This document shows positions 5,939 to 11,078 of a stretch of 11,078 nt of DNA, piece by piece. Location: assembly GCA_003160755.1 (NCBI GenBank), contig QEXZ01000024.1:4474-15551 (forward strand). The letters run 5' to 3'. Each line of letters opens with the position of its first letter. Position 1 is the stretch's first letter. Under the pieces are notes generated by a model. It was not told where the DNA came from, searched no databases, and saw only the letters and a program-made list of their open reading frames with translations. The position numbers and the translations under genes are program-made. Origin of the DNA: Methanomicrobiales archaeon. GTDB taxonomy: Archaea > Halobacteriota > Syntropharchaeia > Alkanophagales > Methanospirareceae.

Positions 5939-6925
5939 ATGACAAACAAAAAACGGCGATTAATAGACGCCTACGGTAGAGAAATAAGGAGTCTGAGGTT
6001 CTCTATCACGAATCGGTGTAACTTGAATTGCATCTACTGTCATTGTGAGGGAGAAGAACGAGCAAAGGAGGTTTCAACAGACAAAATAGCTAAGAAAGAA
6101 ATAAGTGCCGAGTTTATAATAGCGATAGCACGAGTTGCATCGGATTATTTTGACATAAGGCAAATAAAATTTTCGGGTGGCGAGCCGTTAATGCGGGCTG
6201 ACCTTGCGGACATAGTTCAAGGTATGCGAGACATTGAGGATAACATCTCAGTAACGACAAATGGTGTTTTTTTAGGAAAATATGCACGGGCACTCGCAGA
6301 TGCGGGTCTGGATAGGGTGAACGTCAGCTTAGATTCGATTAACGAGGAAAAATATGATTTTATCACGTGTTCAAGAAACAATCTTCACAGCGTGATTGAT
6401 GGTATTCACAGTGCGATAGATGCAGGTCTTACGCCGGTCAAGCTGAACATGGTTCTGCTGAACGGAATAAACGAGGATGAGGTGGTAGACATGATGGATT
6501 TTGTGCGTGAGTGCAATAAAAGAGGTGCAGGTGCAGGGGGGGAGGGAGAAGGAGGAGAATCGGTAATCCTGCAACTAATAGAATTGATTCCCTCCTTTGG
6601 GGCAGGACCCCACACTATGTCAAAATACACAGTTGATTTTTCAAAGCTGGAATCAGAACTGAAAACAAAAGCATCAGCTATAAAAACGAGAAGGCTGCAG
6701 CACAGGCGAAAATATTTTGTGGATGGTGTAGAGGTAGAGGTTGTTCATCCGATAGTGAACACCGAGTTCTGTGCGAATTGCTCGCGATTACGAATAACGT
6801 CTGATGGAAAAATAAAACCCTGCTTACTTAGGAATGATAATCTCGTTCCCATAGAGAGCGTGGATGAAAAGCATATAATGAGCAGATTGAAATTGGCGAT
6901 GCAATACAGAGAGCCGTTTTTTTGA
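5939..6925 (+). CDS. moaA: GTP 3',8-cyclase (molybdopterin step 1)
   Basis: Radical-SAM enzyme converting GTP to 3',8-cyclo-7,8-dihydro-GTP, the first step of molybdopterin/tungstopterin synthesis. The 328-residue protein opens with LIDAYGREIRSLRFSITNRC, then the radical-SAM cluster CX3CX2C (Cys27, Cys31, Cys34), FSGGEPL (78-84) and TTNG (106-109). The family's second cluster is present as CX2CX13C (Cys278, Cys281, Cys295) with the arginine-bearing CSRLRITSDG. Two oddities: residues 196-207 are a Gly/Glu low-complexity insert in the barrel, and the C-terminus ends in REPFF rather than the Gly-Gly tail of many bacterial MoaA proteins. The ATG at 5939 is the only in-frame start that keeps the conserved N-terminus. 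No other moa gene is adjacent. Confidence 0.93.
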   Translation: MTNKKRRLIDAYGREIRSLRFSITNRCNLNCIYCHCEGEERAKEVSTDKIAKKEISAEFIIAIARVASDYFDIRQIKFSGGEPLMRADLADIVQGMRDIEDNISVTTNGVFLGKYARALADAGLDRVNVSLDSINEEKYDFITCSRNNLHSVIDGIHSAIDAGLTPVKLNMVLLNGINEDEVVDMMDFVRECNKRGAGAGGEGEGGESVILQLIELIPSFGAGPHTMSKYTVDFSKLESELKTKASAIKTRRLQHRRKYFVDGVEVEVVHPIVNTEFCANCSRLRITSDGKIKPCLLRNDNLVPIESVDEKHIMSRLKLAMQYREPFF

Positions 6926-6964
6926 TATGAATTCGGATAACCACAAGATTTAACCAATTTCCAT

Positions 6965-7137
6965 GAAAAATAAATTGTTGACACAGATTAACGCTTGTGG
7001 GCTCTGCCCACATTCCCGCAAGCCCGGGAAGGGCTTAATTAACATAGATAGGTGATAAAAATCAACAATGTTAAACTTAAATAAGTCCGCGTAAATCCGT
7101 GTAAATCTGTGTCTTAACTTAAATAGAGTAACATATA
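6965..7137. repeat. Intergenic inverted-arm element, copy F (after moaA)
   Basis: Left flank GAAAAATAAATTGTTGACAC, one decamer CAGATTAACG, the nested double-hairpin module, then the centre GGTGATAAAAATCAACAATG and right-arm decamers (CGCGTAAATC, CGTGTAAATC, TGTGTC) ending near 7113. The right flank is shorter than in the other copies (TTAACTTAAATAGAGTAAC) and ends at ATATAAAT. Very close to copy D over its left and central parts, suggesting recent common origin or gene conversion. Confidence 0.88.
6995..7037 (+). repeat. Nested double-hairpin module, copy in element F
   Basis: TGTGGGC/GCCCACA and AAGCCC/GGGCTT hairpins joined by TTCCCGC, as in the copy at 4338-4380 with one base changed in the second loop. 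It sits at the same place in the host element, immediately after GATTAACGC, so one insertion followed by duplication of the compound element is the simplest history. Confidence 0.8.
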
Positions 7138-7140
7138 AAT
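7131..7140 (+). promoter_or_regulatory. TATA-like box for the 54-residue ORF
   Basis: ACATATAAAT at the end of element F would start transcription near 7163, leaving about 18 bases of leader. That leader contains GAGAGAGTGAG (7165-7175), a plausible ribosome-binding purine tract, before ATG at 7181. Confidence 0.35.
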
Positions 7141-7180
7141 CCATATTAAGAATTATTATAATAGAGAGAGTGAGAAAATA

Positions 7181-7345
7181 ATGGGCGTAGAAGTAGAAAT
7201 GGAGATATCTGTAGATAAGGAAGAGGTAGAAGCAAACGAGTTCGTGCAAAATGTGATGGGAAGGGCGATTGCGGGTGCAGTTTCGGTGTTAAAGGGTGTG
7301 GAGGAAAACTGGGAGGAGATAGAGATAAGAGTGAGGAGGAAGTAG
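7181..7345 (+). CDS. Small acidic protein of unknown function, 54 residues
   Basis: The reading frame begins MGVEVEMEISVDKEEVEANE, continues FVQNVMGRAIAGAVSVLKGV and ends EENWEEIEIRVRRK before TAG. I do not recognise a named family. The pattern is beta strand (VEVEMEISV), then an acidic turn, a helix (ANEFVQNVMGRAIAGAVSVLKGV) and a second strand (EIEIRV): a compact, soluble alpha/beta mini-fold with alternating charged and hydrophobic residues, unlike random translation. A purine-rich tract GAGAGAGTGAG precedes the ATG at good distance, and a TATA-like box lies farther up. It is the only gene between moaA and rlmE and may share a transcript with rlmE. Coding status is likely from composition and signals; function is unknown. 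Confidence 0.65.
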   Translation: MGVEVEMEISVDKEEVEANEFVQNVMGRAIAGAVSVLKGVEENWEEIEIRVRRK

Positions 7346-7445
7346 AGAATACCAAAGTCCTGTATTGGCAGTTATTCTGTTAGCATCGGTTACAGTTGGA
7401 ACTGTGGCAACATGTAAAAATCAAGCACATGGTAAAACAAACTGA
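7335..7445 (+). pseudogene. Possible remnant of an archaeal type IV pilin N-terminus
   Basis: In the frame of 7347 the gap between the small ORF and rlmE translates as EYQSPVLAVILLASVTVGTV, then ATCKNQAHGKTN and stop at 7443. The stretch SPVLAVILLASVTVGTVA resembles the SPVIAVILLVAITV type of N-terminal helix of archaeal pilins. The frame has no ATG or GTG start, is closed upstream by TGA at 7332, and overlaps the small ORF and the start of rlmE, so it cannot be an intact gene. Either it is a decayed fragment or a chance resemblance over about 18 residues. Confidence 0.25.
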
Positions 7446-8076
7446 CTTGAACACGGACAGATATTACAAAAGAGCGAAGGCGGAAGGTTACAGGGCACGT
7501 TCCGCGTTTAAACTGTTGCAAATCGTCAATAAGTTTGAAGTGATAAAAGAAGGCGACATTGTTGTGGATCTGGGTGCCGCTCCCGGAGGCTGGTCGCAGG
7601 TTGCAAAAGAGATAGTTGGAGAGAAAGGAGTAGTAATAAGCGTGGACTTGCAGCAAATAGAACCAATAGAAGGTGTGGAATCACTAAAAAGCGATATAAC
7701 AAACGAAATGGAAACGATAAAGACGATCAAAGAGACACTATTAATGAAGAGTTCGAAAGGAAAGAATTTGGTGGACGTCGTTTTATCGGACGCATCGCCA
7801 AAATTAAGTGGAAACCGAGATTATGACCATTTTCGGTCATTTGAGCTGGCTCAATCCGTATTGAACATTGCTTCTGCGCTTTTACGTAATAACGGCAGTT
7901 TTGTTGCAAAAATATTTCAAGGTGTTTGCTATAACGAATTTTACAAGGATGTACAGGAAAAATTCGGGTATACAAGAGCGTATTCGCCAGCAGCCACACG
8001 TAAAAGAAGTGCAGAGGTTTACGTGATAGGAAAAGGTTTTCTTGGCAATCAAGACGACAAGAAGATGAATTATTGA
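7429..8076 (+). CDS. rlmE: 23S rRNA 2'-O-ribose methyltransferase (RlmE/FtsJ family)
   Basis: SAM-dependent 2'-O-methyltransferase of the RrmJ/FtsJ family, which in bacteria and archaea modifies a uridine of the 23S rRNA A-loop. The 215-residue protein has YRARSAFKLLQI with Lys28, SAM loop VDLGAAPGGWSQ (46-57), LSDASPKLSG with Asp121, FVAKIFQG with Lys161, and RKRSAEVYVIG with Glu196: the complete K-D-K-E catalytic tetrad. I chose ATG at 7429 (MVKQTDLNTDRYYKRAKAEG), which matches typical archaeal N-termini; a TTG at 7396 would add 11 unsupported residues. No TRAM domain is present. The stop TGA (8074-8076) lies in the left flank of the following repeat element (ATTGACACAG), so the final residues MNY come from the repeat boundary. 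Confidence 0.92.
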   Translation: MVKQTDLNTDRYYKRAKAEGYRARSAFKLLQIVNKFEVIKEGDIVVDLGAAPGGWSQVAKEIVGEKGVVISVDLQQIEPIEGVESLKSDITNEMETIKTIKETLLMKSSKGKNLVDVVLSDASPKLSGNRDYDHFRSFELAQSVLNIASALLRNNGSFVAKIFQGVCYNEFYKDVQEKFGYTRAYSPAATRKRSAEVYVIGKGFLGNQDDKKMNY

Positions 8077-8192
8077 CACAGATTAACGCAGATGATAAAA
8101 TCAACAATGTCAAACATAAATAAGTTCATGCCGTGTAAATCCGTGTAAATCTGTGTCTTAAATAGAAGGTAGTTATACTTTAATTACACAAA
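8067..8192. repeat. Intergenic inverted-arm element, copy G (rlmE/cbiB gap)
   Basis: A short form: GAATTATTGACACAG, one full decamer, then directly the centre GATGATAAAATCAACAATGT, then right-arm decamers CGTGTAAATC, CGTGTAAATC, TGTGTC ending near 8157, and the right flank TTAAATAGAAGGTAGTTATA followed by CTTTAATTACA. It starts inside the rlmE stop region. The left arm is one decamer shorter than in copies C and E, so the hairpin is asymmetric. Confidence 0.88.
8178..8187 (+). promoter_or_regulatory. TATA-like box for cbiB
   Basis: CTTTAATTA occupies the same place in the right flank of element G as CTTTATATA in element E. Transcription would start near 8209, leaving a leader of about 29 bases to the cbiB ATG at 8238. 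The match is weaker than at trpB or the ATPase gene. Confidence 0.35.
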
Positions 8193-8237
8193 TTAAGCAA
8201 AAAGGCTAAGGGGGATATTTATCTATTACGGATAAGA

Positions 8238-9179
8238 ATGCAAATGAACTTGCTGCTTGCTCATCTGGCTATTTTTGTAATCGCAATACTTATAGACATA
8301 ACGGTAGGCGACCCCCCGGAGAGAACGGAAAAATATTACCCGATTGTGTGGATAAGTCGGCTGATGTATTTCTTTGATAGAATAACAAAGAGAGGGAATG
8401 CGAGAAAGGAGAAAATCCTTGGCGTAATATATCCCATATTGATACTGTTTATTTTCTGTTTACCTTGTTTAATGCTCCTCCACATACACAACGGGCTTTT
8501 ATATGTTGTCCTGGGAGCGCTCATTTTCAAGATGACTTTCACGGTAAAGGGATTAGAAAGATATGGAAGATATGCAATGGAAGCGGTGGATTTAGAGGAA
8601 AAGAGAGAAAGAGTAGGGAAGATAGTCGGTAGAGACATAGCGGATTTAGATATGGAACATCTTGATTCTGCAGCGGTAGAATCCGTAGCAGAGAACATAA
8701 CTGATTCGGTCATAGCCCCTCTCTTCTATTTCGCATTCTTCGGCGTCTTTGGTGCTATGTTCTACCGCGTGATAAATACGTTAGATGCTACCGTGGGGTA
8801 TAAGACCACGAGATACCTGCATTTCGGCTGGTTCTCTGCGAAAGCCGATGACGTACTGAATTACGTGCCGGAGCGGATTGCTGCAGGTTTGATTCTATTG
8901 TCGGGTGGTTCAAGTACAAAACATGGAGATTTTGGTAATCGCGGCTATGCGAACAAAACTGAGGCGGGGACTGCTCCTTTGACAATAGTGGCAATGAGCC
9001 GAGTGTTAAAAGTGAAGCTGGAGAAGGTCGGGCATTACGTCGTGGGCGAACGCTTTGAAGGTGCGAGAAGAGAGCATATAGCGGGTGCGATAAGAACAGC
9101 AAAAAGAAGCACGTTTATTTTCGCTCTTGTCTGTATCGCGGTTATGATTATAGTCATTTCAGTAATAAATTGCAAATAA
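8238..9179 (+). CDS. cbiB: Adenosylcobinamide-phosphate synthase (CbiB)
   Basis: Integral membrane enzyme that joins adenosylcobyric acid to aminopropanol phosphate (or aminopropanol), giving adenosylcobinamide (phosphate), the step before nucleotide-loop assembly in cobamide synthesis. The 313 residues match the family length. Signatures are an N-terminal hydrophobic helix leading into DITVGDPPE (GDPP at 24-27), VESVAENITDSVIAPLFY (148-165), NTLDATVGYKTTRY (from 180) and AKADDVLNYVPERI (201-214). Hydrophobic segments near 4-22, 61-82, 86-104, 155-177 and 292-311 agree with a polytopic protein. The region around 229-260 is diverged: a DFGNRGYANKTEAGT stretch replaces the usual asparagine/proline-rich loop. 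A threonine-phosphate decarboxylase, which makes its substrate, begins 1.5 kb downstream. Bacterial naming also calls this protein CobD. Confidence 0.9.
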   Translation: MQMNLLLAHLAIFVIAILIDITVGDPPERTEKYYPIVWISRLMYFFDRITKRGNARKEKILGVIYPILILFIFCLPCLMLLHIHNGLLYVVLGALIFKMTFTVKGLERYGRYAMEAVDLEEKRERVGKIVGRDIADLDMEHLDSAAVESVAENITDSVIAPLFYFAFFGVFGAMFYRVINTLDATVGYKTTRYLHFGWFSAKADDVLNYVPERIAAGLILLSGGSSTKHGDFGNRGYANKTEAGTAPLTIVAMSRVLKVKLEKVGHYVVGERFEGARREHIAGAIRTAKRSTFIFALVCIAVMIIVISVINCK

Positions 9180-9181
9180 TG

Positions 9182-9307
9182 AACCACGAGATTCCATGAG
9201 ATTAACACAAGAAACAGAGGTTAATTGGGGATGAAATCACAGATGAAGCACTGAAAACCGATTGCTATTACTGCTATCTTGTGAAAATCTGTGTAATCTT
9301 GTGGTTA
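9182..9307. repeat. Variant inverted-arm repeat before the ATPase gene
   Basis: The left arm AACCACGAGATTCCATGAGA...CACAAG (9182-9211) is matched, in inverted form, by CTTGTGAAAATCTGTG...CTTGTGGTT (9278-9306): about 22 of 30 positions agree. The architecture is that of copies C-G but the arm sequence is distinct and the centre (9212-9277) is not shared. The short ACCACAAGATTTAACC at 6940-6955, and ACCACGAGATTAAA at 1264-1277, look like fragments of the same type. Confidence 0.7.
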
Positions 9308-9347
9308 ATAATTTTCTGAATGACTATATTCTTTATATAGGAGAAGA

Positions 9348-9358
9348 ATTTATATAAA
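9348..9358 (+). promoter_or_regulatory. TATA box of the ATPase gene
   Basis: ATTTATATAAAAA is the best TATA match in the window, centred about 28 bases before the ATG at 9382, so the mRNA should be leaderless or nearly so. A second TATA-like CTTTATATAG lies just upstream at 9331-9340. No Shine-Dalgarno sequence precedes the ATG. Confidence 0.55.
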
Positions 9359-9381
9359 AATATCTCAGTTATTATAACAAA

Positions 9382-10692
9382 ATGGAAACGCAGCGGATAA
9401 GAGGATACATAGAGGATTGGTATGGAAAAGAATTACCCCTTTTACTACCAAGAGAACTTAAAACAGCCCAAATAGAAGGCAAAGTTACATGTATCGTTGG
9501 TCCGAGGAGAGCGGGAAAGACGTATTACTTTTTCCAGTTAATGAAGCCTGTGAAAGAAGTCTCGTTGTATTTAGATTTTGAAGACTCGGCTTTATTGACG
9601 GTAAAATTCGATGAAGTCCAGGAAATTGCGAATTTGTTTACGGAAATCACGGGCAAAGAGCCAAAATACATATTTCTTGATGAAATACAAAATCTCGATA
9701 AATGGGAAACTGCGGTGAGAACGCTGCTCGATAGAACACCATACAACATTTTTGTTACGGGCTCTTCGTCGAAGTTGCTGAGCAGAGAAATAGCCACGCA
9801 ATTGCGAGGAAGGTCGCTCACGTACGTCCTTTTACCGTTCTCTTTTAGCGAGTTTTTAAATGCTAAAAACGTTGAACTCAAAAACGTTTTTACGCAGGTA
9901 GAGCAGGCACGGATAAAAAATTACTTGAGGGACTACTTAGAACTTGGTGGGTTTCCAGAGGTCGTGCTTAAAGAAGATTTAAGGGAAAAAATACTGAAGG
10001 AGTATTTTGATACCATATTTTTCAGAGATTTCGTTGAACGGCATGAGTTAAAAAGTTTAGGGATAGCAAGGTTTGTTTTCTCTTTTGTATTTCAAAACTT
10101 CGCATCGGAAATAAGCGTAAATAAAATAGTAAACTACTTGAAGTCCGAAGGGAAGAAGTTTGGAAAAAATACCATTTATAGTTACGTGGGAAAACTTCAG
10201 GATACGCAGGCGGTATTTTTTGTAAATAGGATTTCCGGTAAGATTTATGTAAAAGAGTCATGGCCAAGGAAGGCATATATTTGTGATTCTGGTATTTCGA
10301 CGATATTCAGATTTTCTGAAGACATAGGAAAGTTGATGGAAAATGCAGTCTTCTTAGAACTAAAAAGAAAACAAAATGAAAATCCACTGTTAGAAATCTA
10401 TTACTACCGGGATTACCAGCAGAGAGAAGTGGACTTCGTGTTAAAACGAGGTTTAGCCGTCGAACAACTGATTCAAGTTACTTATGCCTCGGACAGAGCG
10501 GGAATAGGTAAAAGAGAGGCAGAAGCGTTATTAAAGGTTTCAAGCGAGTTCAAGTGCAAAAATTTGACCATAATAACTTGGGATTATGAGGGTGAATTAG
10601 CATTAACGGTCGAAAACAAGCACAAGCAAATAAACTGCATTCCTCTGTGGAAGTGGCTTATCAAGATTAAAAAAGGAGCGGAAATTGGTTGA
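9382..10692 (+). CDS. AAA+ family ATPase with DUF4143 domain
   Basis: A 436-residue protein of the archaeal/bacterial AAA_14-DUF4143 family. The N-terminal ATPase has Walker A GPRRAGKT (40-47), Walker B YIFLDEIQ (96-103), a sensor-like TGSSSKLL (126-133) and LRGR (141-144). GGFPE (189-193) leads into the C-terminal DUF4143 region, which contains a winged-helix-like part (roughly 220-290) and a nuclease-fold-like end with YYYRDYQQREVDFVLKRG and EQLIQVTY (342-368). The cellular role of this family is not established; copies are numerous and patchy in archaeal genomes and are often gained or lost. It has its own strong TATA box and sits between two cobamide genes, and its stop codon overlaps the start of the next gene, so its expression is tied to that gene. 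All nucleotide-binding motifs are intact. Confidence 0.9.
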   Translation: METQRIRGYIEDWYGKELPLLLPRELKTAQIEGKVTCIVGPRRAGKTYYFFQLMKPVKEVSLYLDFEDSALLTVKFDEVQEIANLFTEITGKEPKYIFLDEIQNLDKWETAVRTLLDRTPYNIFVTGSSSKLLSREIATQLRGRSLTYVLLPFSFSEFLNAKNVELKNVFTQVEQARIKNYLRDYLELGGFPEVVLKEDLREKILKEYFDTIFFRDFVERHELKSLGIARFVFSFVFQNFASEISVNKIVNYLKSEGKKFGKNTIYSYVGKLQDTQAVFFVNRISGKIYVKESWPRKAYICDSGISTIFRFSEDIGKLMENAVFLELKRKQNENPLLEIYYYRDYQQREVDFVLKRGLAVEQLIQVTYASDRAGIGKREAEALLKVSSEFKCKNLTIITWDYEGELALTVENKHKQINCIPLWKWLIKIKKGAEIG

Positions 10693-11078
10693 ACCAAGAG
10701 CAGCATTACAGGGAATAGAAATTTGTGAGCACGGCGGGGAACGGGAAAAGGATGGAGCGGGCGGAGTAGTAGACTTCAGTACGAATTTGAACCCGTATGG
10801 GCCGCCTGATTTTGTTTTCAGTGCGATAAAAGAAGCGATGCTCGAAATAAACACATATCCGGACACCGAATCCCGCGAGTTAAGGGAAAAGATAGCCAAA
10901 AAATTTGGATGTGAAGAAGCGGAAGTATTAGTAGGAGCAGGTGTTTCTGAACTAATTCAGCTTGTAGCTCTCGCTTTTGTAAGAGACAGGGTGCTAATGC
11001 CGAAGCACACGTATGGCGAATATGAACTTGCGGCGAAGATGATGGGCGGAACAATCAACCGAATAGAAATGCCGGGTC
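10685..11078 (+). CDS. cobD: L-threonine-O-3-phosphate decarboxylase, N-terminal part
   Basis: PLP-dependent class I/II aminotransferase-fold enzyme; 131 codons are visible before the right edge. EHGG at 15-18 followed by VVDFSTNLNPYGPP (28-41) is the signature of the CobC/CobD branch, which decarboxylates threonine phosphate to aminopropanol phosphate for CbiB; histidinol-phosphate aminotransferases usually have an NENPYG form instead. Further family features are YPDTESRELREKIAKKF and LVGAGVSELIQLVALAF. The catalytic lysine lies beyond the window. The start is TTG (10685-10687), six bases after GGAG (10675-10678), and it overlaps the ATPase gene by 8 bases, so translational coupling is likely. 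cbiB lies one gene upstream, which supports the cobamide assignment over HisC. Confidence 0.8.
   Translation, partial: MVEPRAALQGIEICEHGGEREKDGAGGVVDFSTNLNPYGPPDFVFSAIKEAMLEINTYPDTESRELREKIAKKFGCEEAEVLVGAGVSELIQLVALAFVRDRVLMPKHTYGEYELAAKMMGGTINRIEMPG

Noticed and set aside
6900..6925. Missing Gly-Gly C-terminus of MoaA as evidence of truncation
   Set aside because: The second iron-sulfur motif and the following helix are complete, and I recall archaeal MoaA proteins ending in a REPYF-like tail, so truncation is not supported.
7396..7428. TTG start giving rlmE eleven extra residues
   Set aside because: The extra residues have no family support, and ATG at 7429 gives the usual archaeal N-terminus.

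Overview
The window looks like a chromosomal segment of a methanogen-related euryarchaeon, possibly an anaerobic methane/alkane-oxidising relative (ANME-1 or Syntrophoarchaeia type). The reasons are a heterodisulfide reductase A N-terminus, the F420 chromophore gene cofG, an archaeal-type RlmE, a cobinamide pair (cbiB and threonine-phosphate decarboxylase), an AAA+/DUF4143 ATPase, and archaeal TATA-like boxes placed so that several genes would be leaderless or nearly so. The exact lineage is inference.

Layout. Positions 1-151 (-) hold the first 50 codons of hdrA, divergent from an MBL-fold hydrolase (432-1229, +). cofG (1383-2405, -) is convergent with the hydrolase and divergent from an aromatic amino-acid block: tyrA (2646-3611), trpF (3630-4316) and trpB (4510-5712). 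Then come moaA (5939-6925), a 54-residue orphan ORF (7181-7345), rlmE (7429-8076), cbiB (8238-9179), an AAA+/DUF4143 ATPase (9382-10692) and the start of a threonine-phosphate decarboxylase (10685 to the right edge) that overlaps the ATPase by 8 bases. From tyrA rightwards everything is on the + strand.

How the genes relate. tyrA, trpF and trpB serve tyrosine and tryptophan synthesis; no trpA is in view. CofG makes the F420 chromophore and MoaA starts molybdopterin, both cofactors of C1 redox enzymes. Threonine-phosphate decarboxylase makes the aminopropanol phosphate that CbiB attaches to the corrin ring, so these two genes belong to one step of cobamide synthesis although an unrelated-looking ATPase lies between them.

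The most unusual content is between the genes. Five gaps (2435-2624, 4309-4492, 5729-5868, 6965-7137, 8067-8192) carry copies of one 125-190 bp element: two inverted arms built from a decamer of the type CAGATTAACG, a conserved non-palindromic centre in four copies, an A/T-rich left flank and a right flank ending in a TATA-like box just ahead of the next gene. A 43-bp double-hairpin module is nested in two copies, and a diverged version supplies the C-terminal codons of tyrA. Related but different inverted repeats occupy 221-336 and 9182-9307, and an 8-bp tandem repeat (CTAAACCG) runs into the 3' end of cofG. I found no CRISPR array, rRNA, tRNA or transposase gene.
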